A stretch of DNA of 64,000 nucleotides from Acinetobacter populi (GCF_002174125.1 NZ_NEXX01000001.1:124001-188000); one strand, 5' to 3'. Counted from the stretch's first letter, positions 18,421 to 27,155 are shown. A program made the numbers and translations. Notes: a model not told the origin generated them from the sequence alone.

Positions 18421-19266
18421 TTAACCAACTTCATTGCGGATATTGTTAACCATATGTAATAAGCGTGGCGCAATATCATCTTCTAGCTTTTCACGATTGA
18501 GAATAAAACTTGGTCCTCCACAGTTAAAGACCAATAATCCATGTTGCTCATGATAATACGGTACAGCAACGGAGTTTACATCTTTATGCCATTCACCAAT
18601 CGAAAAACAATAACCAAAATCCTGATAATCTTTAAATGCCTTATCTAATTCACGATTAATTTTGATCCAGTCATCTTTATGTCGGGCTCGAATGGCATTA
18701 AGTAAAAATTCACGTTCATCAACAGGAATGGCTGCCAAACAGGCACGTCCGACTGAGCTTAAATGAATCGGTAAATAAGTACCCACCTGCCGTCGCATGG
18801 TGATATTGCCTTTACCTTGCACAACATCCAGATAAATCATGTTAAGACGATCACGAGTTGTCATGGCAACTGCAGCGCCTGCATAATCCGCCAACTCTTT
18901 CATATACGGATGAGCAATAGAACGAATCGACAAATTGGATAACATCGAATAACCAAAAGCAAGCACGCCCACCGAAAGCTGAAATTTACTTGAATTGGGT
19001 ACTTGTTTTAAATAACCCAGACGTGACAGCGTATGTGTTAAACGGGTAATAGTCGGTTTGGGTAAACCTGTCATATGGGATAATTCCTGATTACCCAGAT
19101 GTGGATGCTTGGGCGAAAAACAACGTAATAATTCTAATCCACGAGCAAGCGCCGTAATATATTGACGATCATTTTCATCTTGCATATCTTCAATGGGATG
19201 CAAAAGTTCATGTCTTAATGGAGCAAGTAGCTTCTCTGCCTGTTCAGCCTCGGTTACTTCTGTCAT
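18421..19266 (-). CDS. IclR-family transcriptional regulator of the acyl-CoA cluster
   Basis: A 281-residue protein with the IclR winged helix-turn-helix at about residues 35-95 ('LARGLELLRCFSPKHPHLG', 'MTGLPKPTITRLTHTLSRLG') and the IclR effector domain after it ('HLSSVGRACLAAIPVDERE', 'SVAVPYYHEQHGLLVFNCGG'). Such regulators usually sense a small organic acid or its CoA derivative. A perfect palindrome, TTTCGC-ATG-GCGAAA, lies 28 bases upstream of its start, and related palindromes lie in the divergent promoter region at 24139 and 24286. Autoregulation and control of the adjacent catabolic genes are therefore likely. Confidence 0.92.
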   Translation of the reverse strand: MTEVTEAEQAEKLLAPLRHELLHPIEDMQDENDRQYITALARGLELLRCFSPKHPHLGNQELSHMTGLPKPTITRLTHTLSRLGYLKQVPNSSKFQLSVGVLAFGYSMLSNLSIRSIAHPYMKELADYAGAAVAMTTRDRLNMIYLDVVQGKGNITMRRQVGTYLPIHLSSVGRACLAAIPVDEREFLLNAIRARHKDDWIKINRELDKAFKDYQDFGYCFSIGEWHKDVNSVAVPYYHEQHGLLVFNCGGPSFILNREKLEDDIAPRLLHMVNNIRNEVG

Positions 19267-19293
19267 TTAATTCGCCTAAACTCTTTAATTTTG

Positions 19294-19308
19294 TTTCGCA
19301 TGGCGAAA
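19294..19308. promoter_or_regulatory. Candidate IclR-type operator 1
   Basis: TTTCGC-ATG-GCGAAA, a perfect 6-3-6 palindrome, lies between the CoA-transferase gene's end and the iclR-type gene's start. It is the best of three related sites in the cluster and suits autoregulation. Confidence 0.6.
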
Positions 19309-19384
19309 ATTATAATATAAATCTTGTATTGATGGCAAAGAAGCAACCGATTAAAAGTTGCTTCTTCAAGATAACTGCGAATAA

Positions 19385-20602
19385 TTATCCAACGATACCT
19401 TTATCACGTAGTGCTGCCAGTTTTTCGCGATCAACGATTCGAGCCAAGATTTCATCAGTATGCTCGCCCAGCATTGGCGGTGCTTTCTTGTATTCTACCG
19501 GTGTACGTGAAAGTTTAATCGGCGAACCAATCACTTGCAGTTTATCTTTTAATGGATGCTTCATTTCAATTAGCATATTGCGCGCCTGAACTTGAGGTTC
19601 TGCAAATGCCTGTTGTAAATTGTTGATCAAACCCACAGGAACTTTGGCTGCATGAATTACTTCAACCCAATGTTTTGCCGTATTGGTCATAAAATGTGCT
19701 GCTAGCAGTTCACCAATTTCGGTACGATGTTTGATCCGTAAAGTATTGGTGGCAAAACGTGGGTCTTTGGGCAAGTCAGCCAATCCAATGGCCTGACTTA
19801 AGGCAACAAACTGTTTATCATTACCACAGGCAATAATAAACTCCTGATCTACAGCTTTAAAGACTTGATAAGGTACGATATTCGCATGTGCATTGCCGTA
19901 TCGTCCCGGCACTTTACCCGATGCCAAATAATTCATACCCTGATTTGCCAGTGTCGCAACTTGTACATCCAGCAAAGCCATATCAATATATTGTCCCAGC
20001 CCCGTGATCGTACGATTCAGTAAGGCAGCCTGAATTGCAATGGTTGAATACAAGCCTGTGGCTAAATCGGCAAATGCGACCCCGACTTTTTGTGGACCAC
20101 CACCCGGCAAATCATCTTTTTCTCCGGTCACAGACATTAAACCGCCCATTCCCTGAATAATAAAATCATACCCCGGCTCTGCTGCCCGTGGTCCAGTCTG
20201 ACCAAAGCCAGTAATGGAGCAATACACCAGTTTGTCATTAATTTCTTTTAATGTATCGTAGTCTAGACCATAATTTTTAAGCGAACCTGCTTTATAGTTC
20301 TCAATTAGCACGTCAGATTCAGCCACCAGCGCACGCACCAGCTCTTGACCTTCAACTGTCGAAATATCAATTGCAATAGACAGTTTATTACGGTTTGTCG
20401 ACTGATAATATGCAGCTTCGTGAGTATCTTCACCCTGATCATCTTTCATCCACGGCGGTCCCCACAAACGTGTGTCATCACCTGTTTTTGGACGTTCAAT
20501 CTTGATCACCTCTGCGCCCAGATCGGCAAGGATTTGACCACACCACGGACCAGCCAGCACTCGACTTAAATCCAGTACACGTATTCCCTCTAATGCACCC
20601 AT
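19385..20602 (-). CDS. CaiB/BaiF family (class III) CoA-transferase
   Basis: A 405-residue class III CoA-transferase. The N-terminal 'LEGIRVLDLSRVLAGPWCGQ' with 'LGAEVIKIERP', the middle 'SITGFGQTGP' and the catalytic Asp region 'GQYIDMALLDVQVATLANQ' are diagnostic. It moves CoA from a donor acyl-CoA to a free acid. It is the first activation step available in this cluster, which has no acyl-CoA ligase, and succinyl-CoA from the thiolase reaction would be the natural donor. It lies 12 bases from the thiolase gene in the same transcript. The exact acid is not readable from sequence. Confidence 0.93.
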   Translation of the reverse strand: MGALEGIRVLDLSRVLAGPWCGQILADLGAEVIKIERPKTGDDTRLWGPPWMKDDQGEDTHEAAYYQSTNRNKLSIAIDISTVEGQELVRALVAESDVLIENYKAGSLKNYGLDYDTLKEINDKLVYCSITGFGQTGPRAAEPGYDFIIQGMGGLMSVTGEKDDLPGGGPQKVGVAFADLATGLYSTIAIQAALLNRTITGLGQYIDMALLDVQVATLANQGMNYLASGKVPGRYGNAHANIVPYQVFKAVDQEFIIACGNDKQFVALSQAIGLADLPKDPRFATNTLRIKHRTEIGELLAAHFMTNTAKHWVEVIHAAKVPVGLINNLQQAFAEPQVQARNMLIEMKHPLKDKLQVIGSPIKLSRTPVEYKKAPPMLGEHTDEILARIVDREKLAALRDKGIVG

Positions 20603-20614
20603 GTCTTTTCTCTT

Positions 20615-21817
20615 TTATATCCGTTCAATAACCATTGCGAGACCTTGCCCCACACCTATACACAAGCTGATCACAGCATATTTTTTGCCACTACGCTGTA
20701 ACTCACGCGCTGTCGATAATGCCAAACGAGCACCCGAAGCACCCAGCGGATGACCAACTGCAATCGCACCACCATTCGGGTTCACTCGTGGATCATCAAA
20801 CGCAATATCCAGTCCCTTTAAACAGGCCAGCACTTGTGAGGCAAAGGCTTCATTAATTTCAATAATATCCATATCATCTAGCGTTAGCTTGGCACGTTTC
20901 AATGCCAGTTTAATGGCTTCAATCGGGCCTGCACCCATGATACGTGGTTCTATACCGGCAGCCGCAGAGGAAAGAATTTTTGCCATGGGCTTAATACCCA
21001 GAGTCTGTTCGGCCTGTGCAGAACCAATCAATAATGCCGCTGCACCATCATTCACGCCAGAAGCATTGCCTGCTGTCACCACACCACCTTCAAACAATGG
21101 TCGAAGCTTTTGTAAGGTTTCAAGATTAGAAGAAGGACGTGGATGCTCATCTGTGTTCACCAGTTTAGGCGGCAATTTACGCCCCTGTGCCACTTCTACT
21201 GCGACAATTTCACCGTCAAAAAAACCGGATTGTCGTGCGACTTCATATTTGGCTTGTGATGCTGCTGCAAAAATATCTGCCGCTTCACGACTGATACCAT
21301 ATTCAACCGCAACGTTATCTCCTGTTTTTGGCATGGTGTCATCGCCAAATTGTTTTTCTAGCAACGGATTTGGAAAACGTGCGCCGATGGTTGAATCAAA
21401 TACAGTAAAGTCACGACTAAAAGGTGCTTCAGATTTAGCAAATACAAAAGGCGCACGAGACATAGACTCCACTCCGCCCGCTATAAAAATATCTCCTTCA
21501 TCACAGGTAATCGCGCGGGCTGCATCAATAACCGCAGCTAAACCGGAAGCACATAAACGATTGACCGTTTGTGCCGGCGTCTTAACATCCAGCCCGGCAA
21601 GCAAAGTGGCATGACGAGCAATATTACGGCTGTCTTCACCTGCCTGATTGGTATTACCCAAAATTACATCGGCAAAAATATCATTGGGAAGCTGATGTTT
21701 TTCAAGTAATGCTTTAATCACATGTGCCGCTAGGTTATCAGGCCGAACCGTCGCCAGACAACCAGCGTGACGGCCAAATGGTGTACGCACACCGTCATAA
21801 ATATAGGCATTTAACAT
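20615..21817 (-). CDS. Acetyl-CoA acyltransferase, 3-oxoadipyl-CoA thiolase type
   Basis: A 400-residue thiolase with the acyl-accepting cysteine in 'VNRLCASGLAAVIDAARA', the C-terminal 'NPNGGAIAVGHPLGASGAR' histidine and the 'CIGVGQG' cysteine. 'ESMSRAPFVFAK' and 'FDSTIGARFPNPL' closely resemble PcaF/PaaJ thiolases, which cleave 3-oxoadipyl-CoA to succinyl-CoA and acetyl-CoA. The ATG at 21817 is chosen because AAGGA precedes it and it gives the standard N-terminus 'MLNAYIYDGVRTPFGRH'; an upstream extension would overlap the preceding gene. It is part of the minus-strand catabolic operon. Substrate assignment is by resemblance recalled from memory. Confidence 0.9.
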   Translation of the reverse strand: MLNAYIYDGVRTPFGRHAGCLATVRPDNLAAHVIKALLEKHQLPNDIFADVILGNTNQAGEDSRNIARHATLLAGLDVKTPAQTVNRLCASGLAAVIDAARAITCDEGDIFIAGGVESMSRAPFVFAKSEAPFSRDFTVFDSTIGARFPNPLLEKQFGDDTMPKTGDNVAVEYGISREAADIFAAASQAKYEVARQSGFFDGEIVAVEVAQGRKLPPKLVNTDEHPRPSSNLETLQKLRPLFEGGVVTAGNASGVNDGAAALLIGSAQAEQTLGIKPMAKILSSAAAGIEPRIMGAGPIEAIKLALKRAKLTLDDMDIIEINEAFASQVLACLKGLDIAFDDPRVNPNGGAIAVGHPLGASGARLALSTARELQRSGKKYAVISLCIGVGQGLAMVIERI

Positions 21818-21828
21818 TTCATCATTCC

Positions 21829-23346
21829 TTAAATGGTAGAGCTGTGAAGTAAAGACAGGTTTAGCGCTGAACGGCGTTTTAACCAAGGACTTGGTCGATA
21901 GCGCTGATCGCCCGTATTGCTATACATACGTTCCAGAATCAGTAAAATACGCTCACTTCCAAGCACATCTCCCCATGAAATCGGTCCATAGGGATACCCC
22001 AATCCTAATTTCACTGCTTTATCAATATCTGTGACTGTGGCGATTTTTTGTTGAGCAATATCACAGGCCAAATTCACAACCATTGCCAGCACACGTTGTG
22101 CAATAAAGCCAACACTTTCTGCAATGATGCTGACCCCATGACCATCTCTGGCAAAAATCGCATGTGCCTGATCAATATAAGATTGTTGTGTCACAATGGA
22201 TGGCATCAATGTACGATGTTTATCAAAGTCTGTCAGCAGATCAATATTGACCGCCCTCGTTGCATCAACACCAAAACGTAATGCCGCAGTGGTGGTATCT
22301 TCACCATAAGTTGCCAACAGAATTAAACTCTCAGATGCAGGTTGTTCGGCATTGTCACAAACCAGCCCTTGCATCTGAATAAACTGGCGTAGGATTACAG
22401 CATCCTGTTCCCGATCTGCCTTAATCCAGACTGACGAATAAGCCGCAACTTGTGGTACAGTCTGTCTTGGTGCTTCGTTTGTCTTAGCGCCATCGACATA
22501 TTTATAGAAGCCTTCACCTACTTTCCGTCCGACTTTTTTACCAGCTAACATTTGGCGAGTTAATGGATGTGGACGATAGCGGTCTTCCTGATAAAACTGG
22601 TTAAAAATTGATTCCATAACAGGGTGTGACACATCTAGACCTGTCAAATCAAACAACTCCAGTGGTCCCATGCGAAATCCTGCACCTTCACGTAAAATAC
22701 GATCGATTTCACTGACTGTAGTCACACCTTCCCCTAATATTTTCAGGGCTTCTGTACCGTAAGCACGACCAGCATGATTGACAATAAATCCAGGTGTATC
22801 TTTGGTACGGACACCACAATGTCCAATGTGTGAAGCAAAGGCAAGCAGCTCGGTTATCACATCTTCTTTTGTTGCAAATCCAGCAATCACTTCCACCACT
22901 TTCATCAGTGGTACAGGATTAAAAAAATGTAGTCCAGCCATACGCCCCTGATGTTCCAGCACCGAAGCAATCGCAGTGACGGAAAGTGAAGACGTATTTG
23001 TTGCCAAAATGGTGCTGTCCGAGACAATTGATTCAAGCTGTTTAAACAAATTTTGCTTAATTTCCAGATTCTCGATGATAGCTTCAACCACCAAATCGAC
23101 CCCGGCAATTGCTTCAATATTTTCTACAATATGTAAATGAGCAAGTGTATCGGTAAATTGCTGTTGGCTAATTTTCCCTTTCGCCTGTAACTTTTCCAAG
23201 GTAAGTTTGAGTTTTGCCAAACCCTGCTCAGCCGCATCAGCTCTGGCATCAAACAAACGTACATCAATGCCGGCTTGCGCTGCGATTTGTGCAATCCCCA
23301 TTCCCATAACACCTGTACCAATCAGTGCCATTATTTGAATTGCCAT
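21829..23346 (-). CDS. 3-hydroxyacyl-CoA dehydrogenase (PaaH-like, two C-terminal domains)
   Basis: A 505-residue NAD-dependent dehydrogenase. The Rossmann motif 'ALIGTGVMGMGIAQIAAQAG' starts at residue 6. 'GLHFFNPVPLMKVVEVI' and 'DTPGFIVNHAGRAYG' mark the catalytic domain, and a second copy of the C-terminal helical domain is present ('SVGFIAQRVLAMVVNLACDI', 'GLGYPYGPISWGD'). This duplicated layout and length match PaaH/PaaC enzymes that oxidise 3-hydroxyadipyl-CoA. AGGGAG precedes the start. It is two bases from the enoyl-CoA hydratase gene and 11 bases from the thiolase gene. Confidence 0.93.
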   Translation of the reverse strand: MAIQIMALIGTGVMGMGIAQIAAQAGIDVRLFDARADAAEQGLAKLKLTLEKLQAKGKISQQQFTDTLAHLHIVENIEAIAGVDLVVEAIIENLEIKQNLFKQLESIVSDSTILATNTSSLSVTAIASVLEHQGRMAGLHFFNPVPLMKVVEVIAGFATKEDVITELLAFASHIGHCGVRTKDTPGFIVNHAGRAYGTEALKILGEGVTTVSEIDRILREGAGFRMGPLELFDLTGLDVSHPVMESIFNQFYQEDRYRPHPLTRQMLAGKKVGRKVGEGFYKYVDGAKTNEAPRQTVPQVAAYSSVWIKADREQDAVILRQFIQMQGLVCDNAEQPASESLILLATYGEDTTTAALRFGVDATRAVNIDLLTDFDKHRTLMPSIVTQQSYIDQAHAIFARDGHGVSIIAESVGFIAQRVLAMVVNLACDIAQQKIATVTDIDKAVKLGLGYPYGPISWGDVLGSERILLILERMYSNTGDQRYRPSPWLKRRSALNLSLLHSSTI

Positions 23347-23348
23347 GA

Positions 23349-24128
23349 TTATTCTCCCTGATATCGAGCTGGACGTTTTTCAAAAAAAGCATTCACACCT
23401 TCTTTTTGATCTTTGGTATCAAATAAAATCTGGAATGCTTTACGCTCTAGACTCAACGCCGCTTGCAAGGACATATCCTGTCCTAGATTGGTAACTTCCT
23501 TGATTTGCTGTACTGCAATAGGAGAAAAACCGGCAATCGTTTTTGCCAGTTCCACTGCATGTTCAATCGTGTTTGCATCCTCAACCACTTCGGAAACCAG
23601 TCCCATTTGTTTGGCCTCCTCAGCACCAATAAATTTACCAGTCAGTACCAGCAGCATGGTCTGAAATTTGCCAATCGCCCGAAGTAACCGCTGAGTGCCA
23701 CCTGCGCCAGGCATCAAGCCTAGTTTCACTTCGGGCTGTCCAAACTGGGCCGAACGACCAGCAATAATCATGTCGGCATGCATAGCAAGCTCGCAACCAC
23801 CACCCAGCGCATAACCATTGACAGCAGCAATAATCGGCTTGGTACAGTCAATAATACTTTGCCAGTATTGTTCGGTATGACGTAAATACATCTGGGCAGT
23901 ACTGGCAGTGGCAAAATCCTTGATATCAGCGCCAGCAGCAAAAACCTTTTCACCACCGGTCAATACAATGGCGCGAACAGAAGCATCATGATTCAATTGC
24001 CGAAAGGTCTCGGAGAGCGCTTGGCGCAAAGCAAGATTCAAAGCATTTCTCGCTTCGGGACGATGTATTTCAATGATTGCTACACCATCTTCACGGATAT
24101 CTAATTTCAAAATTTGTTGACTTTCCAT
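23349..24128 (-). CDS. Enoyl-CoA hydratase (PaaF-like)
   Basis: A 259-residue crotonase-family enzyme that hydrates 2-enoyl-CoA. The oxyanion-hole segments 'FAAGADIKDF' and 'VNGYALGGGCELAMHADM' are present, and the catalytic glutamates are expected in the latter region and in 'PEVKLGLMPGAGGTQRL'. ATG at 24128 ('MESQQILKLDIRED') is preferred to one at 24146, which lies inside a palindromic operator-like site. It is the first gene of the minus-strand operon, whose order continues with dehydrogenase, thiolase, CoA-transferase and probably the regulator. Confidence 0.92.
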   Translation of the reverse strand: MESQQILKLDIREDGVAIIEIHRPEARNALNLALRQALSETFRQLNHDASVRAIVLTGGEKVFAAGADIKDFATASTAQMYLRHTEQYWQSIIDCTKPIIAAVNGYALGGGCELAMHADMIIAGRSAQFGQPEVKLGLMPGAGGTQRLLRAIGKFQTMLLVLTGKFIGAEEAKQMGLVSEVVEDANTIEHAVELAKTIAGFSPIAVQQIKEVTNLGQDMSLQAALSLERKAFQILFDTKDQKEGVNAFFEKRPARYQGE

Positions 24129-24138
24129 AGTAATCTCA

Positions 24139-24153
24139 TTTCGCACTGCGATA
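24139..24153. promoter_or_regulatory. Candidate IclR-type operator 2
   Basis: TTTCGC-ACT-GCGATA differs from the perfect site at 19294 by one base in one half-site. It lies 11 bases before the chosen enoyl-CoA hydratase start, a position suited to repression. Confidence 0.5.
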
Positions 24154-24285
24154 CTTAAAACATAATATACTTGTTATTTGATGCTGTAAATTCCAAAAAT
24201 AACGTATAAAATATTTACAAATTCTGCCAATTACTAAAAATAAAATATAAACAGATCATTAATATTGATTTAAAAACGATAAATA

Positions 24286-24300
24286 TATCGCATTGCGAAA
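24286..24300. promoter_or_regulatory. Candidate IclR-type operator 3
   Basis: TATCGC-ATT-GCGAAA, which on the other strand reads as the same one-mismatch version as site 2. It lies upstream of a possible promoter for the acyl-CoA dehydrogenase gene. Confidence 0.5.
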
Positions 24301-24430
24301 TTTATTTTCATATATATTGATTATTGTATCAAAGTTGAATTAGTATGCATGAAAATTTGTTGAGTCGATCAAACTCAACCAAGCTACAGATATGCCACTA
24401 AGCTCATCAATTCTAAAATGGAGTTAGAAC

Positions 24431-25585
24431 ATGGTTCGTGATCAGGAAACCTTAGACCAGTTGATCGATATGATTCATCAGTTTGTTGAGGGTGTATTAA
24501 TCCCAAATGAAGAACTCATTGCAGAAACAGATGAAATTCCATCGGAAATCATTCAGCAAATGAAGGCGTTAGGATTGTTTGGTTTAACAATTCCTGAAGA
24601 ATATGAAGGCCTTGGCCTGACCATGGAAGAAGAAGTTTATGTTGCATTTGAGCTGGGCCGTACTTCCCCTGCTTTTCGTTCACTGATCGGTACCAACAAT
24701 GGTATTGGTGCTTCTGGTTTGATCATTGATGGTACAGAAGAGCAAAAACAATATTTTCTACCACGCTTGGCCAGTGGTGAAATCATCAGTTCATTCTGTT
24801 TAACCGAACCAGATTCCGGTTCTGATGCTGCCTCATTAAAAACAACAGCAGTAAAAGATGGTGATGAATATATTCTCAATGGTACCAAACGATTTATTAC
24901 CAATGCACCACATGCAGGTGTATTTACAGTTATGGCACGTACCAATCCAGACATAAAAGGCTCTTCTGCAATTTCGGCTTTTATTGTCGATAGTAAAACT
25001 CCTGGTATTTCACTGGGTAAACGTGACAAAAAAATGGGACAAAAAGGTGCGCATACCTGTGATGTCATCTTTGAAAATTGTCGTATTCCGGCATCTGCCT
25101 TAATTGGTGGTGTAGAAGGTATTGGCTTTAAAACCGCAATGAAGGTGCTGGATAAAGGACGTATTCATATTGCGGCACTGAGTGTTGGAGCAGCAACGCG
25201 TATGCTCGATGACTCCTTAAAATATGCGATTGAACGTAAACAATTTAATCAGCCAATTGCCAACTTTCAATTGATTCAAGGCATGTTGGCAGACTCCAAG
25301 GCAGAAATTTATGCTGCAAAATGTATGGTACTGGATGCAGCCCGTTTGCGTGATGCAGGCAAAAATGTAAGCACTGAAGCCTCATGTGCAAAAATGTTTG
25401 CAACCGAAATGTGTGGTCGTGTTGCAGATCGTGGTGTGCAAATTCATGGTGGTGCAGGATATATCAGTGAATATGCCATTGAGCGTTTCTACCGTGATGT
25501 ACGTCTATTCCGTTTATATGAAGGTACAACACAAATTCAACAGGTCATTATTGCTCGTAATATGATCCGTGAAGCAACTCGTTAA
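24431..25585 (+). CDS. Acyl-CoA dehydrogenase
   Basis: A 384-residue FAD-dependent acyl-CoA dehydrogenase that forms the trans-2-enoyl-CoA in the first oxidative step of beta-oxidation and passes electrons to ETF (etfA/etfB are at 52944-54645). Signature segments are 'FCLTEPDSGSDAASLKTTA', 'YILNGTKRFITNAPHAGVF', 'QFNQPIANFQLIQGMLADSK' and 'VQIHGGAGYISEYAIERFYRD'. The expected catalytic Glu is in 'RLYEGTTQIQQ'. It is transcribed divergently from the hydratase operon and is followed by a strong terminator, then the transporter. The substrate is inferred to match the C6-type thiolase. Confidence 0.93.
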   Translation: MVRDQETLDQLIDMIHQFVEGVLIPNEELIAETDEIPSEIIQQMKALGLFGLTIPEEYEGLGLTMEEEVYVAFELGRTSPAFRSLIGTNNGIGASGLIIDGTEEQKQYFLPRLASGEIISSFCLTEPDSGSDAASLKTTAVKDGDEYILNGTKRFITNAPHAGVFTVMARTNPDIKGSSAISAFIVDSKTPGISLGKRDKKMGQKGAHTCDVIFENCRIPASALIGGVEGIGFKTAMKVLDKGRIHIAALSVGAATRMLDDSLKYAIERKQFNQPIANFQLIQGMLADSKAEIYAAKCMVLDAARLRDAGKNVSTEASCAKMFATEMCGRVADRGVQIHGGAGYISEYAIERFYRDVRLFRLYEGTTQIQQVIIARNMIREATR

Positions 25586-25590
25586 CAGTT

Positions 25591-25629
25591 TGGACCAGTC
25601 ATCATTCCCTTATGACTGGTCCTTTTTTT
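25591..25629 (+). terminator. Strong Rho-independent terminator between dehydrogenase and transporter
   Basis: GGACCAGTCAT (25592-25602) pairs perfectly with ATGACTGGTCC (25612-25622) and is followed by T7. It ends 13 bases before the transporter start, leaving no room for a separate promoter, so the transporter is presumably expressed by partial read-through. Confidence 0.9.
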
Positions 25630-25641
25630 AGGTAATGGATT

Positions 25642-26889
25642 ATGACTGTAACAAATACACTCGCTAGGATTGGCCCACATACGTGGAAAATAGCTTTCTT
25701 CTTTGCCTTTCTGGCATTACTGGTAGATGGTGCAGATCTAATGCTGCTTTCATATAGCTTGAATAGCATTAAAGCAGATTTTGGACTGAGTTCTGTAGAA
25801 GCCGGCATGCTGGGTAGTTTTACACTTGCGGGTATGGCAATCGGCGGCATTTTTGGTGGCTGGGCATGTGATCAGTTTGGTCGTGTGCGGGTCGTGGTCA
25901 TTTCGATTCTGACCTTCTCAATTCTCACCTGTGGTCTTGGATTTACCCATAGTTTTTGGGAATTTGGTATTTTACGTTTCTTCGCATCATTAGGTTTAGG
26001 TTCTTTATATATCGCCAGTAATACATTGATGGCTGAATACGTCCCAACAAAATATCGCACCACAATCCTCGGTACGCTCCAAGCTGGATGGACGGTTGGT
26101 TATATTGTCGCAACATTGCTTGCAGGCTGGATCATTCCGGATCATGGCTGGCGCATGCTGTTTTATGTTGCAGCTATTCCAATTATCATGGCGATTCTTA
26201 TGCACTTTTTGGTACCAGAACCTGCATCATGGCAAGAAAATCGTTTCAAAAAAGTTGATCTCAACCCAGCAGAAAAAGCAGAATCGACCTGGAAAACTAT
26301 TTTTCAGGACAAGAAAAATCGCAACATGTTTATCTTGTGGGCTTTAACTGCTGGTTTTCTGCAATTCGGTTACTATGGTGTCAACAACTGGATGCCAACC
26401 TATCTGGAAAGCGAACTGGGGATGAAGTTCAAAGAAATGACGTCCTATATGGTAGGCACATATACTGCAATGATCTTAGGTAAAGTTCTGGCCGGATTTA
26501 TGGCGGATAAATTAGGTCGTCGTTTTACTTATGCTTTTGGTGCAATGGGTACTGCAATTTTTCTGCCCCTGATTGTATTTTATAACTCCCCTGCAAATAT
26601 CCTATATTTATTGGTGGCTTTTGGATTCCTATATGGTATTCCTTATGGTGTAAATGCAACCTATATGACAGAAAGCTTTCCAACCATTATCCGTGGTACA
26701 GCCATTGGCGGCGCATATAATGTGGGGCGTTTAGGCGCGGCCATTGCCCCTGCAACCATTGGCTATCTTGCCAGTGGCGGTTCGATTGGTATGGGCTTTG
26801 TGGTAATGGGTGCGGCCTACTTTATTTGCGGTCTAATCCCTGCATTATTCATCAAAGAAAAACTCTATGATCCGCAAAAAGCTGCATAA
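25642..26889 (+). CDS. MFS transporter of the aromatic or dicarboxylic acid:H+ symporter type
   Basis: A 415-residue major facilitator with 12 predicted helices. 'FFFAFLALLVDGADLMLLSY' in helix 1, with acidic residues in the membrane, is typical of the AAHS group (PcaK, BenK, MucK). The MFS motif A is seen as 'GGWACDQFGRVRV' and repeated in the second half as 'GFMADKLGRRF'. Proton-coupled uptake of an organic acid fits its place next to CoA activation and beta-oxidation genes. It starts directly after a strong terminator. The substrate is inferred, not shown. Confidence 0.88.
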   Translation: MTVTNTLARIGPHTWKIAFFFAFLALLVDGADLMLLSYSLNSIKADFGLSSVEAGMLGSFTLAGMAIGGIFGGWACDQFGRVRVVVISILTFSILTCGLGFTHSFWEFGILRFFASLGLGSLYIASNTLMAEYVPTKYRTTILGTLQAGWTVGYIVATLLAGWIIPDHGWRMLFYVAAIPIIMAILMHFLVPEPASWQENRFKKVDLNPAEKAESTWKTIFQDKKNRNMFILWALTAGFLQFGYYGVNNWMPTYLESELGMKFKEMTSYMVGTYTAMILGKVLAGFMADKLGRRFTYAFGAMGTAIFLPLIVFYNSPANILYLLVAFGFLYGIPYGVNATYMTESFPTIIRGTAIGGAYNVGRLGAAIAPATIGYLASGGSIGMGFVVMGAAYFICGLIPALFIKEKLYDPQKAA

Positions 26890-26936
26890 GAATAAGATCA
26901 ATAGAGATCATTCCTTAGAAATTTAATAGCGGATGA

Positions 26937-26974
26937 CTACGGCATGTTTATAACTTAAACATGCCGTATGTCTT
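26937..26974 (+). terminator. Terminator after the transporter gene
   Basis: ACGGCATGTTTA (26939-26950) pairs with TAAACATGCCGT (26956-26967), a 12-bp stem with a 5-base loop, followed by a modest T-rich tail. Confidence 0.65.
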
Positions 26975-26993
26975 ATTTAAAGGGGATAAATAC

Positions 26994-27035
26994 ATGTCTT
27001 ATGAATCGAAAAAATCAGCTGTACCAAAACATTAA
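26994..27035 (+). CDS. Possible 13-codon mini-ORF
   Basis: ATG at 26994, eight bases after AAGGGG, reads 13 codons to TAA and encodes 'MSYESKKSAVPKH'. The ribosome-binding site is better than those of many genes here. It may be the stub of a decayed gene or a real micropeptide; there is no further support. Confidence 0.2.
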   Translation: MSYESKKSAVPKH

Positions 27036-27119
27036 ATCTACAATATAAAAGATCCATTATGCTTGTTTGTTCGGTTACGATTTCTATGTTCCTTCATTTT
27101 TAAATCATTTATTTCAACA

Positions 27120-27155
27120 ATTAAAAGGCCTATTGATAGATCATCAATAGGCCTA
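27120..27155 (-). terminator. Terminator after the GST gene
   Basis: AGGCCTATTGAT (27126-27137) and ATCAATAGGCCT (27143-27154) form a 12-bp stem. On the minus strand it is followed by TTTTAATTG. Confidence 0.8.

Larger units (their letters stand above)
24129..24430. promoter_or_regulatory. Divergent promoter region of the acyl-CoA cluster
   Basis: This AT-rich gap separates the two halves of the cluster and carries two operator-like palindromes (24139 and 24286). For the plus-strand gene, TTGATT (24317-24322) and TAGTAT (24341-24346), 18 bases apart, could form a sigma-70 promoter with the second palindrome just upstream of it. Confidence 0.5.

Noticed and set aside
20889-21614. 241-codon plus-strand frame inside the thiolase gene
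   Set aside because: It is exactly antisense to a conserved enzyme and reflects codon bias of that gene.
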